From contig WTHO01000184.1 in assembly GCA_011523115.1 (NCBI GenBank), forward strand, positions 1-5,458: a stretch of 5,458 nucleotides of DNA, given 5' to 3'. Origin of the DNA: Halieaceae bacterium. GTDB lineage: Bacteria > Pseudomonadota > Gammaproteobacteria > Pseudomonadales > Halieaceae. Both the position numbers and the translations under genes were made by a program. Every line of letters starts with the position of its first letter. Positions within the stretch are counted from its first letter, which is position 1. Below the pieces are notes generated by a model that did no database searches, was not told where the DNA came from, and saw only the letters and a program-made list of their open reading frames with translations. Below, in pieces: positions 1 through 5,218 of this stretch.

Positions 1-118
1 CGGTGCAGTCAGCAAAAGTGTTGATGCGCTCCTGATCTATCTCAAACCACTCCCCTGGCGGCAGTTTTGTCCCCGCCTGCGCCTCCATTTCCTCTGGCGT
101 CACCATCGTCAATGCCAT
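1..118 (-). CDS. MaoC-family (R)-specific enoyl-CoA hydratase, N-terminal part only
   Basis: Only the first 39 codons lie in the window; the gene continues past the left edge. The visible peptide begins MALTMVTPEEMEAQAG and ends with a stretch reading W-F-E-I-D-Q-E-R-I-N-T-F-A-D-C-T. That stretch is the typical opening of MaoC/NodN-like hot-dog-fold hydratases, where it leads into the catalytic D-x(4)-H segment. The catalytic pair would lie just outside the window, so activity cannot be judged. These cytoplasmic enzymes hydrate trans-2-enoyl-CoA to 3-hydroxyacyl-CoA, the step after acyl-CoA dehydrogenation. The ATG at 118-116 is chosen because AGGAG sits about nine bases upstream. The start is 29 bp past the stop of the acyl-CoA dehydrogenase on the same strand, so the two probably form one transcript for successive beta-oxidation-type steps. 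The family call rests on a short N-terminal signature. Confidence 0.72.
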   Translation of the reverse strand, partial: MALTMVTPEEMEAQAGTKLPPGEWFEIDQERINTFADCT

Positions 119-147
119 TGCTGATCTCTCCTCAGTGTTATCGCTAT

Positions 148-1398
148 TCAACCATCGCGGAAAGTCGCGGCGACTTCGCCGGCTTCCGCCAAATATTGTT
201 TGATCTCATTGCGCCCCACCACCATGCGGTGCACCGCGTCGGGGCCGTCTGCGAGGCGCAGGGTGCGCTGCCCCGACCACATCTCGGCCAGTGGCGTATC
301 CTGGGATACGCCGATGCCGCCGTGCATCTGAATCGCGTCGTCGATGACTTTCAGCGCCATATTGGGCACCACCGTCTTGATCATTGAGATCCAGATACGC
401 GCTTCCTTGGGTGAGGTATGGTCCATCATCCACGCCGTCTTCAGCGTGAGTAATCGGGCCTGCTCAATATTCATGCGGGCATCGGCGATGATGTCGATAT
501 TGCCGCCCAGCTTGTAGAGGGGCCGGCCAAACGCTTCGCGCTCGGTCGCGCGCTCGCACAGCAACTCAAGCGCTTTTTCCGCCGAGCCGATGGAGCGCAT
601 GCAGTGGTGGATACGCCCCGGTCCGAGACGTCCCTGTGAGATTTCGAAACCGCGCCCAGGCCCGAGAATGATGTTGTCCTTGGGCACTCTCACGTCCTCG
701 AGTTTGACGCGCATGTGTCCGTGCGGCGCATCCAGCATATTGAAAACCTTCAAAGGCCTGACGATGTTCACTCCCGGCGTGTCCAGCGGGACTAAAATCT
801 GTGATTGCTGGAGATGCTTGGGCGCTTCAGGGTCAGTCTTGACCATGCAGATCATGATTTTGCAACGAGGGTCACCGGCACCTGATGTCCAGTGCTTTTC
901 TCCGTTGATTACCCACTCTTCCCCTTCCAACCTCGCCGTGGTGCAGATGTTAGTCGCATCCGAAGAGGCGACATCTGGCTCCGTCATGCCGAAGCAGGAA
1001 CGAATCTCGCCCGCCAACAACGGCTCGAGCCATTGCTTCTTTTGTGCTTCGCTACCGTACTTGTGCAAAACCTCCATGTTGCCTGTGTCCGGTGCGGAGC
1101 AGTTGAAAATTTCAGCTGCCAATCGAGATTTGCCCATCTCCTCCGCAAGGTAGGCATATTCGACGGTATTCAGGCCCGAGCCCTCCTCTCCCGTCAGAAA
1201 AAAATTCCAAAGCCCGGCTGATCTCGCCCGATCCTTGAGGCCGCTCAGAATCGCGAGCTGTCGATCCGTCAGTTCAAAGGGATCGCCAGACTCGATTTCA
1301 GCAATGAATTCCGGCTCAACGGGAATGATGTGCTCAGCGATAAACTGCCTGACCTTTTCGAGCAGCGGCGCGACCCGATCCGAAATACCTAAATCCAT
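148..1398 (-). CDS. Acyl-CoA dehydrogenase, ACAD10/11-like
   Basis: This is a flavoprotein that makes the alpha-beta double bond in an acyl-CoA and passes electrons to ETF; it acts in the cytoplasm in fatty-acid or related acyl-CoA breakdown. Numbering from the upstream GTG at 1407, the N-terminal helical domain covers about residues 1-135. The FAD/substrate beta-domain holds CFGMTEPDVASSD (138-150) and the W-x-x-SGAGDPRC region (173-182). The C-terminal helical domain holds GRIHHCMRSIGSAEKAL (264-280), the R-x-x-FGRPL segment and IQMHGGIGVSQDTPLAEMW (359-377). In LRLADGPDAVH the general base position, Glu in medium-chain enzymes, is Asp387, as I recall for ACAD10/11-type proteins. The length (416 aa from the ATG) is normal for the family. 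I prefer the ATG at 1398: AGGTG at 1409-1405 lies six bases upstream, and the GTG at 1407 overlaps that ribosome site. A MaoC hydratase gene follows after 29 bp. The natural acyl-CoA is unknown. Confidence 0.93.
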   Translation of the reverse strand: MDLGISDRVAPLLEKVRQFIAEHIIPVEPEFIAEIESGDPFELTDRQLAILSGLKDRARSAGLWNFFLTGEEGSGLNTVEYAYLAEEMGKSRLAAEIFNCSAPDTGNMEVLHKYGSEAQKKQWLEPLLAGEIRSCFGMTEPDVASSDATNICTTARLEGEEWVINGEKHWTSGAGDPRCKIMICMVKTDPEAPKHLQQSQILVPLDTPGVNIVRPLKVFNMLDAPHGHMRVKLEDVRVPKDNIILGPGRGFEISQGRLGPGRIHHCMRSIGSAEKALELLCERATEREAFGRPLYKLGGNIDIIADARMNIEQARLLTLKTAWMMDHTSPKEARIWISMIKTVVPNMALKVIDDAIQMHGGIGVSQDTPLAEMWSGQRTLRLADGPDAVHRMVVGRNEIKQYLAEAGEVAATFRDG

Positions 1399-1499
1399 GA
1401 AAATCACCTCATCAACCAGCAGACTGCACCGGCCTTTTTATCAGTTAGTGCGCACCATTAGCAGAAGCGCCGGCCGAAAAAGACCACACAGATAGTGGC

Positions 1500-1513
1500 A
1501 TGACTTATGTCAT
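1500..1513. promoter_or_regulatory. Inverted repeat ATGAC-N4-GTCAT, possible operator of the acyl-CoA unit
   Basis: Perfect 5-bp arms flank a TTAT spacer, about 100 bp upstream of the acyl-CoA dehydrogenase start on the minus strand. Spacing and size fit a dimeric repressor site, as is common for TetR- or GntR-type regulators of fatty-acid genes. I could not match it to a named operator consensus, and 5-bp arms can occur by chance. Confidence 0.25.
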
Positions 1514-1680
1514 TAAATCCAGCGCAGGAGCGTGAACAAAGGCTTCTCCAGTCCCCGTTCGCCCCCGAGTTCGATAGGCGCCAGACACTAGCGCATGGGC
1601 AGTGGCGCCACAAGACAGCAGGCTATGCCTTTCGTCGATAACGGGTATTGCCTGACACTATCCTCAGCGCTTGCCACAGT

Positions 1681-1750
1681 GCTCGACCCACAGCGCTCGA
1701 CCCAGAGTGCCAGACCCACAGCCCTCGACTCGCAGCCCTAGACGGAGCGG
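1681..1750. repeat. Degenerate 14-bp tandem repeat, four clear units plus a decayed fifth
   Basis: Read on the plus strand, the units are GCTCGACCCACAGC (1681-1694), GCTCGACCCAGAGT (1695-1708), GCCAGACCCACAGC (1709-1722) and CCTCGACTCGCAGC (1723-1736). A fifth (1737-1750) keeps only its first half, CCTAGAC. Against unit 1, units 2, 3 and 4 differ at two, two and three positions. The bases just before, GCTTGCCACAGT (1669-1680), look like another unit with two bases deleted. The period is not a multiple of three and no good frame runs through it, so this is non-coding. Role unknown; replication slippage is the simplest origin. Confidence 0.72.
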
Positions 1751-1757
1751 CTACCAG

Positions 1758-1771
1758 CGCCGTCGGCGGCG
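1758..1771 (-). terminator. GC-rich stem-loop just after the Lrp-type gene, weak terminator candidate
   Basis: CGCCG and CGGCG form a perfect 5-bp stem around a 4-base loop, starting 11 bases past the regulator's stop codon in the direction of transcription. No T-run follows on the minus strand, so it does not meet the usual rule for an intrinsic terminator. It could still slow polymerase or protect the mRNA 3' end. Confidence 0.25.
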
Positions 1772-1781
1772 TGGTTGAGCG

Positions 1782-2261
1782 TCATTGAGGCACAGGAAGC
1801 ATCAAGGATTCCTTTACCTGCTCCATCACGACATAACTGGTCGACTCCAGAACACCGGGCAGTGTCAGCAGGGTCTCACCCAGCAGCACTCGGTAAGCGT
1901 CCATATCCGCTACCCGTGCTTTGAGCAGATAATCAAAATTACCCGAGACCAGATAGCATTCCTGAACTTCGGAAAGATCCAATGCCCGCGCCGTGAACTC
2001 CTCGAAAATATCTTGTGAGGTTCGGTTCAGTCTGATCTGGACGAATACGACCAGTCCGCGGTCCAACGCTTTCGGCTCCAGCACAGCCTGATAATGCTGA
2101 ATGACCCCAGCTTGCTCGAGGCGCCTGACACGCTCTTTGCAAGGCGTCGTGCTCAATCCGACCTGACGGGCGAGCTCTGTGTGCGGCATGCGGGCATCCC
2201 GCTGCAAGAGCCGCAGGATATTGCGGTCGATCTTATCCAGACGATGTGACTGTTCTTTCAC
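1782..2261 (-). CDS. lrp: Lrp-type (Lrp/AsnC family) transcriptional regulator, probable regulator of ald
   Basis: This is a 159-residue protein, close to the 164 of E. coli Lrp, and it matches Lrp along nearly its whole length. The N-terminal winged helix-turn-helix covers about residues 8-58: LDKIDRNILRLLQRDAR, then the recognition helix region LSTTPCKERVRRLE (36-49). The C-terminal RAM domain (about 66-150) binds amino acid effectors and drives oligomerisation; its signatures are QECYLVSGNFDYLLKARV (100-117), MDAYRVLLGETLLTLPGV (120-137) and YVVMEQVK. The start is a GTG at 2261; two AGGAG motifs, four and nine bases upstream, support it. The ATG at 2278 is out of frame. The gene diverges from ald across an AT-rich palindromic region. 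By analogy with alanine-responsive Lrp/AldR-type regulators it probably controls ald and itself, but the effector is inferred. It could instead be the organism's global Lrp. Confidence 0.9.
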   Translation of the reverse strand: MKEQSHRLDKIDRNILRLLQRDARMPHTELARQVGLSTTPCKERVRRLEQAGVIQHYQAVLEPKALDRGLVVFVQIRLNRTSQDIFEEFTARALDLSEVQECYLVSGNFDYLLKARVADMDAYRVLLGETLLTLPGVLESTSYVVMEQVKESLMLPVPQ

Positions 2262-2308
2262 CGGTCTCCTCTCCTCATGCCGCCTGCAACCAAGGCTCGC
2301 CTAAACCC

Positions 2309-2323
2309 TTTATAACTTATAAA
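2309..2323. promoter_or_regulatory. 15-bp perfect palindrome, candidate Lrp operator
   Basis: TTTATAA and TTATAAA are perfect 7-bp arms around a single central C. The length equals the 15-bp size of the known Lrp binding consensus, and the site overlaps the likely -10 of the regulator's own promoter, so binding here would repress lrp. A/T-only palindromes arise easily in A/T-rich DNA, so this is a candidate only. Confidence 0.4.
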
Positions 2324-2353
2324 AGATAAAAAAGCAGTCATAATAACTTTAAT

Positions 2354-2371
2354 AATATTTAAATAAATATT
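2354..2371. promoter_or_regulatory. Second A/T inverted repeat, AATATTT-AAAT-AAATATT
   Basis: Perfect 7-bp arms with a 4-bp spacer end three bases before the TTGACT motif that may be the -35 of ald. The position directly upstream of the putative -35 suits an activator site. Its centre is about 46 bp, roughly four helical turns, from the centre of the other palindrome. Chance is possible given the base composition. Confidence 0.3.
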
Positions 2372-2454
2372 TATTGACTTTTTTAGGCGTCATCTAAGTG
2401 CTTTATCGCCTTTCACGGCGGAACGGGTGACCCGACAATGAGCCCCACTGAATT

Positions 2455-2460
2455 GGGAGG
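2455..2460 (+). promoter_or_regulatory. Ribosome binding site that sets the ald start
   Basis: GGGAGG lies seven bases before the ATG at 2468. It falls inside the ten-codon upstream extension that would start at the in-frame ATG at 2438, so it argues for 2468. The protein beginning [10 protein letters not shown] also matches the family N-terminus exactly. Confidence 0.8.
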
Positions 2461-2467
2461 CAATGCC

Positions 2468-3607
2468 ATGTTGATCGGAGTACCAACAGAGATCAAAGCA
2501 CAGGAGTTTAGGGTCGGGATGACGCCAGCGGGCGTCCGAGAACTTAAAACCGCGGGCCATCAGATTCTGGTCCAGTCTGGCGCAGGTGCCCAGATCGGCC
2601 TCACGGATGAGTTGTACCGGGCCGCCGGCGCAGTGGTGGTGGATACCGCAGAACAGGTGTTTAACGATGCGGACATGATCATCAAGGTCAAGGAGCCCCA
2701 ACCACAGGAGTGTCGGCTCCTCAAACCGCAGCAGATCCTGTTCACCTACCTCCACCTGGCCGCCGACCCAGATCAGGCAGCGTCATTGGTGGATTCGGGC
2801 GCAACGTGCATTGCCTACGAAACAGTCACGTCAGCAAAAGGTGGCTTACCGTTGCTGGCCCCCATGAGTCTTGTGGCGGGGAGGTTATCTGTTCAAGCCG
2901 GCGCTCATCACATGGAGATCCATCAAGGTGGTGGCGGGGCATTACTGGGTGGAGTACCCGGCGTAGCGCCGGCAAAGGTGCTAGTGCTCGGCGGCGGCGT
3001 AGTGGGTAGTAGCGCCATTCGAGTGGCGCTGGGCATGGGCGCCGACGTGACAGTTGTCGATCGCTCCGTGGAGCGGCTTGGCGAGCTGGACGAGCAGTAC
3101 CGCGGTCAGTTGCGGACTGTCTATTCCACTGCCGAAGCCATCGAGCGGCACGCGAACGACGCCGACCTGATCATTGGCGCCGTCCTCATACCCGGCGCTT
3201 CTGCGCCCAAATTGATCTCGCGAGACATGCTCGGGCAGTTAAAGCAGGGTGCCGTGATGGTAGATGTGGCAATCGATCAGGGCGGCTGTTTTGAAACCTC
3301 GAGACCGACTACCCATGCGGAACCCACCTACCTTGTAGACGGGGTGCTGCACTATTGCGTGGCAAACATGCCCGGAGCGGTAGCGAGAACCTCAACCATG
3401 GCGCTCACCAATGCAACCTTGCCTTATATCCAGCAGCTTGCCGCCGGTGACTATCGCGAACTGCTTTCCTCGGACCCGCACTTTGCTGCCGGGCTCAACG
3501 TTTTTGATGGCCGGCTGACGCATCCGGCGGTAGCCGAAGCGCTTGACGCACCGTGGACAACGCCTGACGCGGCGCTCAGTCAACCGATGCACCTCAAGAG
3601 CGCATGA
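2468..3607 (+). CDS. ald: Alanine dehydrogenase
   Basis: Catalyses NAD-dependent, reversible oxidative deamination of L-alanine to pyruvate, ammonium and NADH in the cytoplasm. The 379-residue product is slightly longer than the usual 371-375, mostly at the C-terminus. From the ATG at 2468 the family's key residues fall at canonical positions: Arg15 (EFRVGMTP), Lys75 (KVKEPQ), His96 (YLHLA), Asp270 (VAIDQGG) and Asn300 (VANMPGAV). The Rossmann nucleotide site is V-L-G-G-G-V-V-G (173-180), followed by Asp198 in VTVVDRS, which fits NAD rather than NADP. The N-terminal opening and [10 protein letters not shown] (157-166) are also typical. The in-frame ATG at 2438 adds ten residues absent from the family and is rejected. 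The gene diverges from an Lrp-type regulator, a common arrangement for amino-acid-induced ald. The enzyme supports growth on alanine as carbon and nitrogen source. Confidence 0.97.
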   Translation: MLIGVPTEIKAQEFRVGMTPAGVRELKTAGHQILVQSGAGAQIGLTDELYRAAGAVVVDTAEQVFNDADMIIKVKEPQPQECRLLKPQQILFTYLHLAADPDQAASLVDSGATCIAYETVTSAKGGLPLLAPMSLVAGRLSVQAGAHHMEIHQGGGGALLGGVPGVAPAKVLVLGGGVVGSSAIRVALGMGADVTVVDRSVERLGELDEQYRGQLRTVYSTAEAIERHANDADLIIGAVLIPGASAPKLISRDMLGQLKQGAVMVDVAIDQGGCFETSRPTTHAEPTYLVDGVLHYCVANMPGAVARTSTMALTNATLPYIQQLAAGDYRELLSSDPHFAAGLNVFDGRLTHPAVAEALDAPWTTPDAALSQPMHLKSA

Positions 3608-3643
3608 AACTGCCGTGAGAATGTGATTTGGTATCTGGGGTCG

Positions 3644-3667
3644 TCTTGCTCTTCTTACCAAGCAAGA
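3644..3667 (+). terminator. Stem-loop after ald, weak terminator or attenuator candidate
   Basis: TCTTGCT and AGCAAGA form a perfect 7-bp stem around a 10-base loop, and ATTTCC follows with three T residues. It starts 36 bases after the ald stop. The stem has only three G/C pairs and the T-run is short, so termination would be partial; read-through into the decarboxylase gene is possible. Confidence 0.35.
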
Positions 3668-3710
3668 TTTCCTGCAGACTTGAAAAAACCGGGGTTAAGG
3701 CCAGCACAGC

Positions 3711-5057
3711 ATGCACCAAATGAAACCTGACATCGAAGCGTTGGCGCAGTCGATCCTGACCTATTCCATGGATCGGTTGCGCATGGATCCGCCTTCAATC
3801 GATCACCCGCTCCCGCAAACTGCCCTCGAGGAGCGGGCCGGCCAAACCATTACGCGGGAAGGTCTCGGGGGTCAAAGGGCACTCGAACTCTTTGTAGACA
3901 CGCTGGCACCCGCCTGCATCTCGGAGGATCACCCACGCTATTTGGCTTTCGTCCCGACGGCACCCTCCGAGGTCTCCACCCTTTTTGATCTCATCGTCGG
4001 TGCGTCGAACATTTGTGCGAGCAGCTGGCTCGAGGGCGCAGGCGCAATCTATGCAGAAAATCAGGCGCTGCGATGGATCGCCGATATCGCGGGACTGCCT
4101 GAGGATGCGGGTGGTGTCTTTGTCAGCGGCGGAACGGCGGGCAATCTCTCGGCGCTGGTGGCGGCGCGCCATGACTGGCGAGAGCGATCACCGGAAAACC
4201 AGCGGCGCCGGGGACTGATCATTTCCTCTCGGGGGGCCCATGCCTCTGTCGAGCAGGCAGCGCAGGTGATGGACGCCGACATCGTGGAATCAGGCAGCCA
4301 TCAACTGACCGGCGCGGATGTTGCTGCGACGGTCGCGGCGCTCAATCCAGAGGATCGATCACGACTGTTTGCAGTGGCGTGCACCGCGGGCACCACCAAT
4401 CTGGGCATCATCGATGACATGCAGGGTATTGGTGACGTTTGTACCACTGAGGACATCTGGTTTCATGTTGACGGTGCCTACGGAGGTGCGGCGCTGGCCG
4501 CCCCATCGACGCGGGCGCTTTTCGATGGTATCGAACGGGCGGACAGTTTTATCGTTGACCCCCACAAATGGCTGTTCGCGCCGTTTGATTGTTGCGCACT
4601 GATCTACGCAGACCCCGCCAAAGCGCGGAAGGCTCACCGACAACACGGTGACTATCTGGAAGTATTCTACGACGGTATCTGGAACCCCAGCGATTACGCT
4701 CATCATCTATCACGGCGGGCGCGCGGACTCCCCTTCTGGTTCAGCCTTGCCGTCCATGGCACTCAGGCTTACGCCGACGCCGTAGAGATAACCCTCGACT
4801 GCGCGCGCGAGGCCGCAGCAATGATTGAGGCACACCCTAACCTCGAAATGGTGACTGAGCAGCGACTCTCCATTTGCGTCTTTCGCCGCGTAGGCTGGTC
4901 GCCCGATGATTACAAGCACTGGAGTGATGCGCTACTGGAGCGAGGGGACGGTTTGGTAACGCCCACAAAACACGAGGGAGAAACGGTGCTCCGCTTCTGT
5001 ATCGTGAATCCCCGCACCAGCAGGGACGACATCCAACTCATTCTCGATACGCTCTAG
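3711..5057 (+). CDS. Group II PLP-dependent amino acid decarboxylase, substrate unknown
   Basis: The 448-residue protein belongs to the pyridoxal-5'-phosphate decarboxylase family that includes aromatic-L-amino-acid, histidine, glutamate and diaminobutyrate decarboxylases. Motifs in order: HPRYLAFVPTAPSEV (74-88), matching the substrate-side HPxFFxxxPTA segment of aromatic decarboxylases; VFVSGGTAGNLSAL (136-149), phosphate binding; RGAHASVEQAA with His177, which stacks on PLP; TAGTTNLGIIDD (225-236); FHVDGAYGG with Asp254, which pairs with the pyridine nitrogen; and VDPHKWLF with the Schiff-base Lys286. Tyr329 in PSDYAHH aligns with the catalytic-loop Tyr of aromatic decarboxylases, favouring decarboxylation over aldehyde-synthase chemistry. 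SRRARGLPFWF (334-344) matches the GRRxRxLxxWF segment. It is somewhat shorter than the usual 470-500 residues. The ATG at 3711 has only a weak AAGG ten bases upstream; the in-frame ATG at 3720 has none better. It follows ald on the same strand after 103 bp. I cannot name the substrate. Confidence 0.9.
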   Translation: MHQMKPDIEALAQSILTYSMDRLRMDPPSIDHPLPQTALEERAGQTITREGLGGQRALELFVDTLAPACISEDHPRYLAFVPTAPSEVSTLFDLIVGASNICASSWLEGAGAIYAENQALRWIADIAGLPEDAGGVFVSGGTAGNLSALVAARHDWRERSPENQRRRGLIISSRGAHASVEQAAQVMDADIVESGSHQLTGADVAATVAALNPEDRSRLFAVACTAGTTNLGIIDDMQGIGDVCTTEDIWFHVDGAYGGAALAAPSTRALFDGIERADSFIVDPHKWLFAPFDCCALIYADPAKARKAHRQHGDYLEVFYDGIWNPSDYAHHLSRRARGLPFWFSLAVHGTQAYADAVEITLDCAREAAAMIEAHPNLEMVTEQRLSICVFRRVGWSPDDYKHWSDALLERGDGLVTPTKHEGETVLRFCIVNPRTSRDDIQLILDTL

Positions 5058-5218
5058 CGGCTACCCGCGCGTGCCCTGCGCGCACCACCGATTACGCCTC
5101 AGCCATTACCCTTCATCGTCCGACCCCGCTATGCTTACCTGCCGAGGAGAGCCGGGGCCACTGTGCTCGACCGGGTCCGACGCGATACGCCCAATGACAA
5201 CGACAACAGAGCAACGCC
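5058..5218 (+). other. Intergenic spacer between the decarboxylase and the ZntB-like gene
   Basis: This 161-bp spacer holds no supportable gene. A short GC stem (GCGCG at 5067-5071 with CGCGC at 5079-5083) follows the decarboxylase stop but has no T-run. TATGCT at 5130-5135 is a possible -10, with a poor TTACCC as -35 at 18 bp. The downstream gene's promoter therefore probably lies here, but I cannot place it firmly. Confidence 0.4.

Larger units (their letters stand above)
1399..1781. other. Intergenic gap with no supportable gene
   Basis: This 383-bp stretch separates the end of the Lrp-type regulator from the start of the acyl-CoA dehydrogenase, both on the minus strand. I see no open frame with a convincing protein, no tRNA-like fold and no transposase remnant. 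It should contain the promoter of the dehydrogenase-hydratase unit, but I could not find a minus-strand -35/-10 pair good enough to call. The part near the dehydrogenase carries an inverted repeat at 1500-1513. The part near the regulator carries a degenerate 14-bp tandem repeat (1681-1750) and a GC-rich stem-loop just past the regulator stop. Confidence 0.7.
2262..2454. promoter_or_regulatory. Divergent lrp-ald control region, strongly AT-rich core
   Basis: The core at about 2305-2385 is almost pure A/T, in sharp contrast with the GC-rich genes on both sides, and is rich in short A and T runs of the kind that bend DNA and favour Lrp wrapping. On the minus strand the overlapping TATAAG and TATAAA motifs at about 2308-2323 are candidate -10 elements for lrp. 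On the plus strand TTGACT (2374-2379) resembles a -35 for ald, but no good -10 lies 16-18 bp downstream, which would fit a promoter that needs an activator. Exact start sites cannot be read from sequence alone. Confidence 0.6.

Noticed and set aside
590..1221. Long plus-strand open frames opposite the acyl-CoA dehydrogenase
   Set aside because: They are antisense to a strongly supported gene, their translations are low-complexity mixes of Ser, Pro, Arg and Cys with no recognisable domain, and none has a convincing ribosome site. They are shadows of the codon bias of the real gene.
1573..1604. Inverted GGCGCCA/TGGCGCC pair (about 1577-1604) as a structured RNA or attachment site
   Set aside because: Only 7-bp arms that contain the self-palindrome GGCGCC, with an unpaired loop, no adjacent integrase and no supporting RNA features.
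1669..1750. The 14-bp repeats as a small CRISPR array
   Set aside because: The units abut without spacers, are far too short, and are degenerate; no cas gene is nearby.
1746..1755. Shared 10-mers between the two intergenic regions (AGCGGCTACC at 1746 and 5056; GTGCTCGACC at about 1679 and 5164)
   Set aside because: Each match is only ten bases in GC-rich DNA, with no similarity extending on either side and no flanking duplication; chance is enough to explain them.
2438..2467. ATG at 2438 as the start of alanine dehydrogenase
   Set aside because: It adds ten residues not found in the family, and the strong ribosome site GGGAGG lies inside that extension, placed correctly for the ATG at 2468.
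5067..5083. GC-rich hairpin after the decarboxylase as an intrinsic terminator
   Set aside because: The stem is only 5 bp and no T-run follows on the plus strand.
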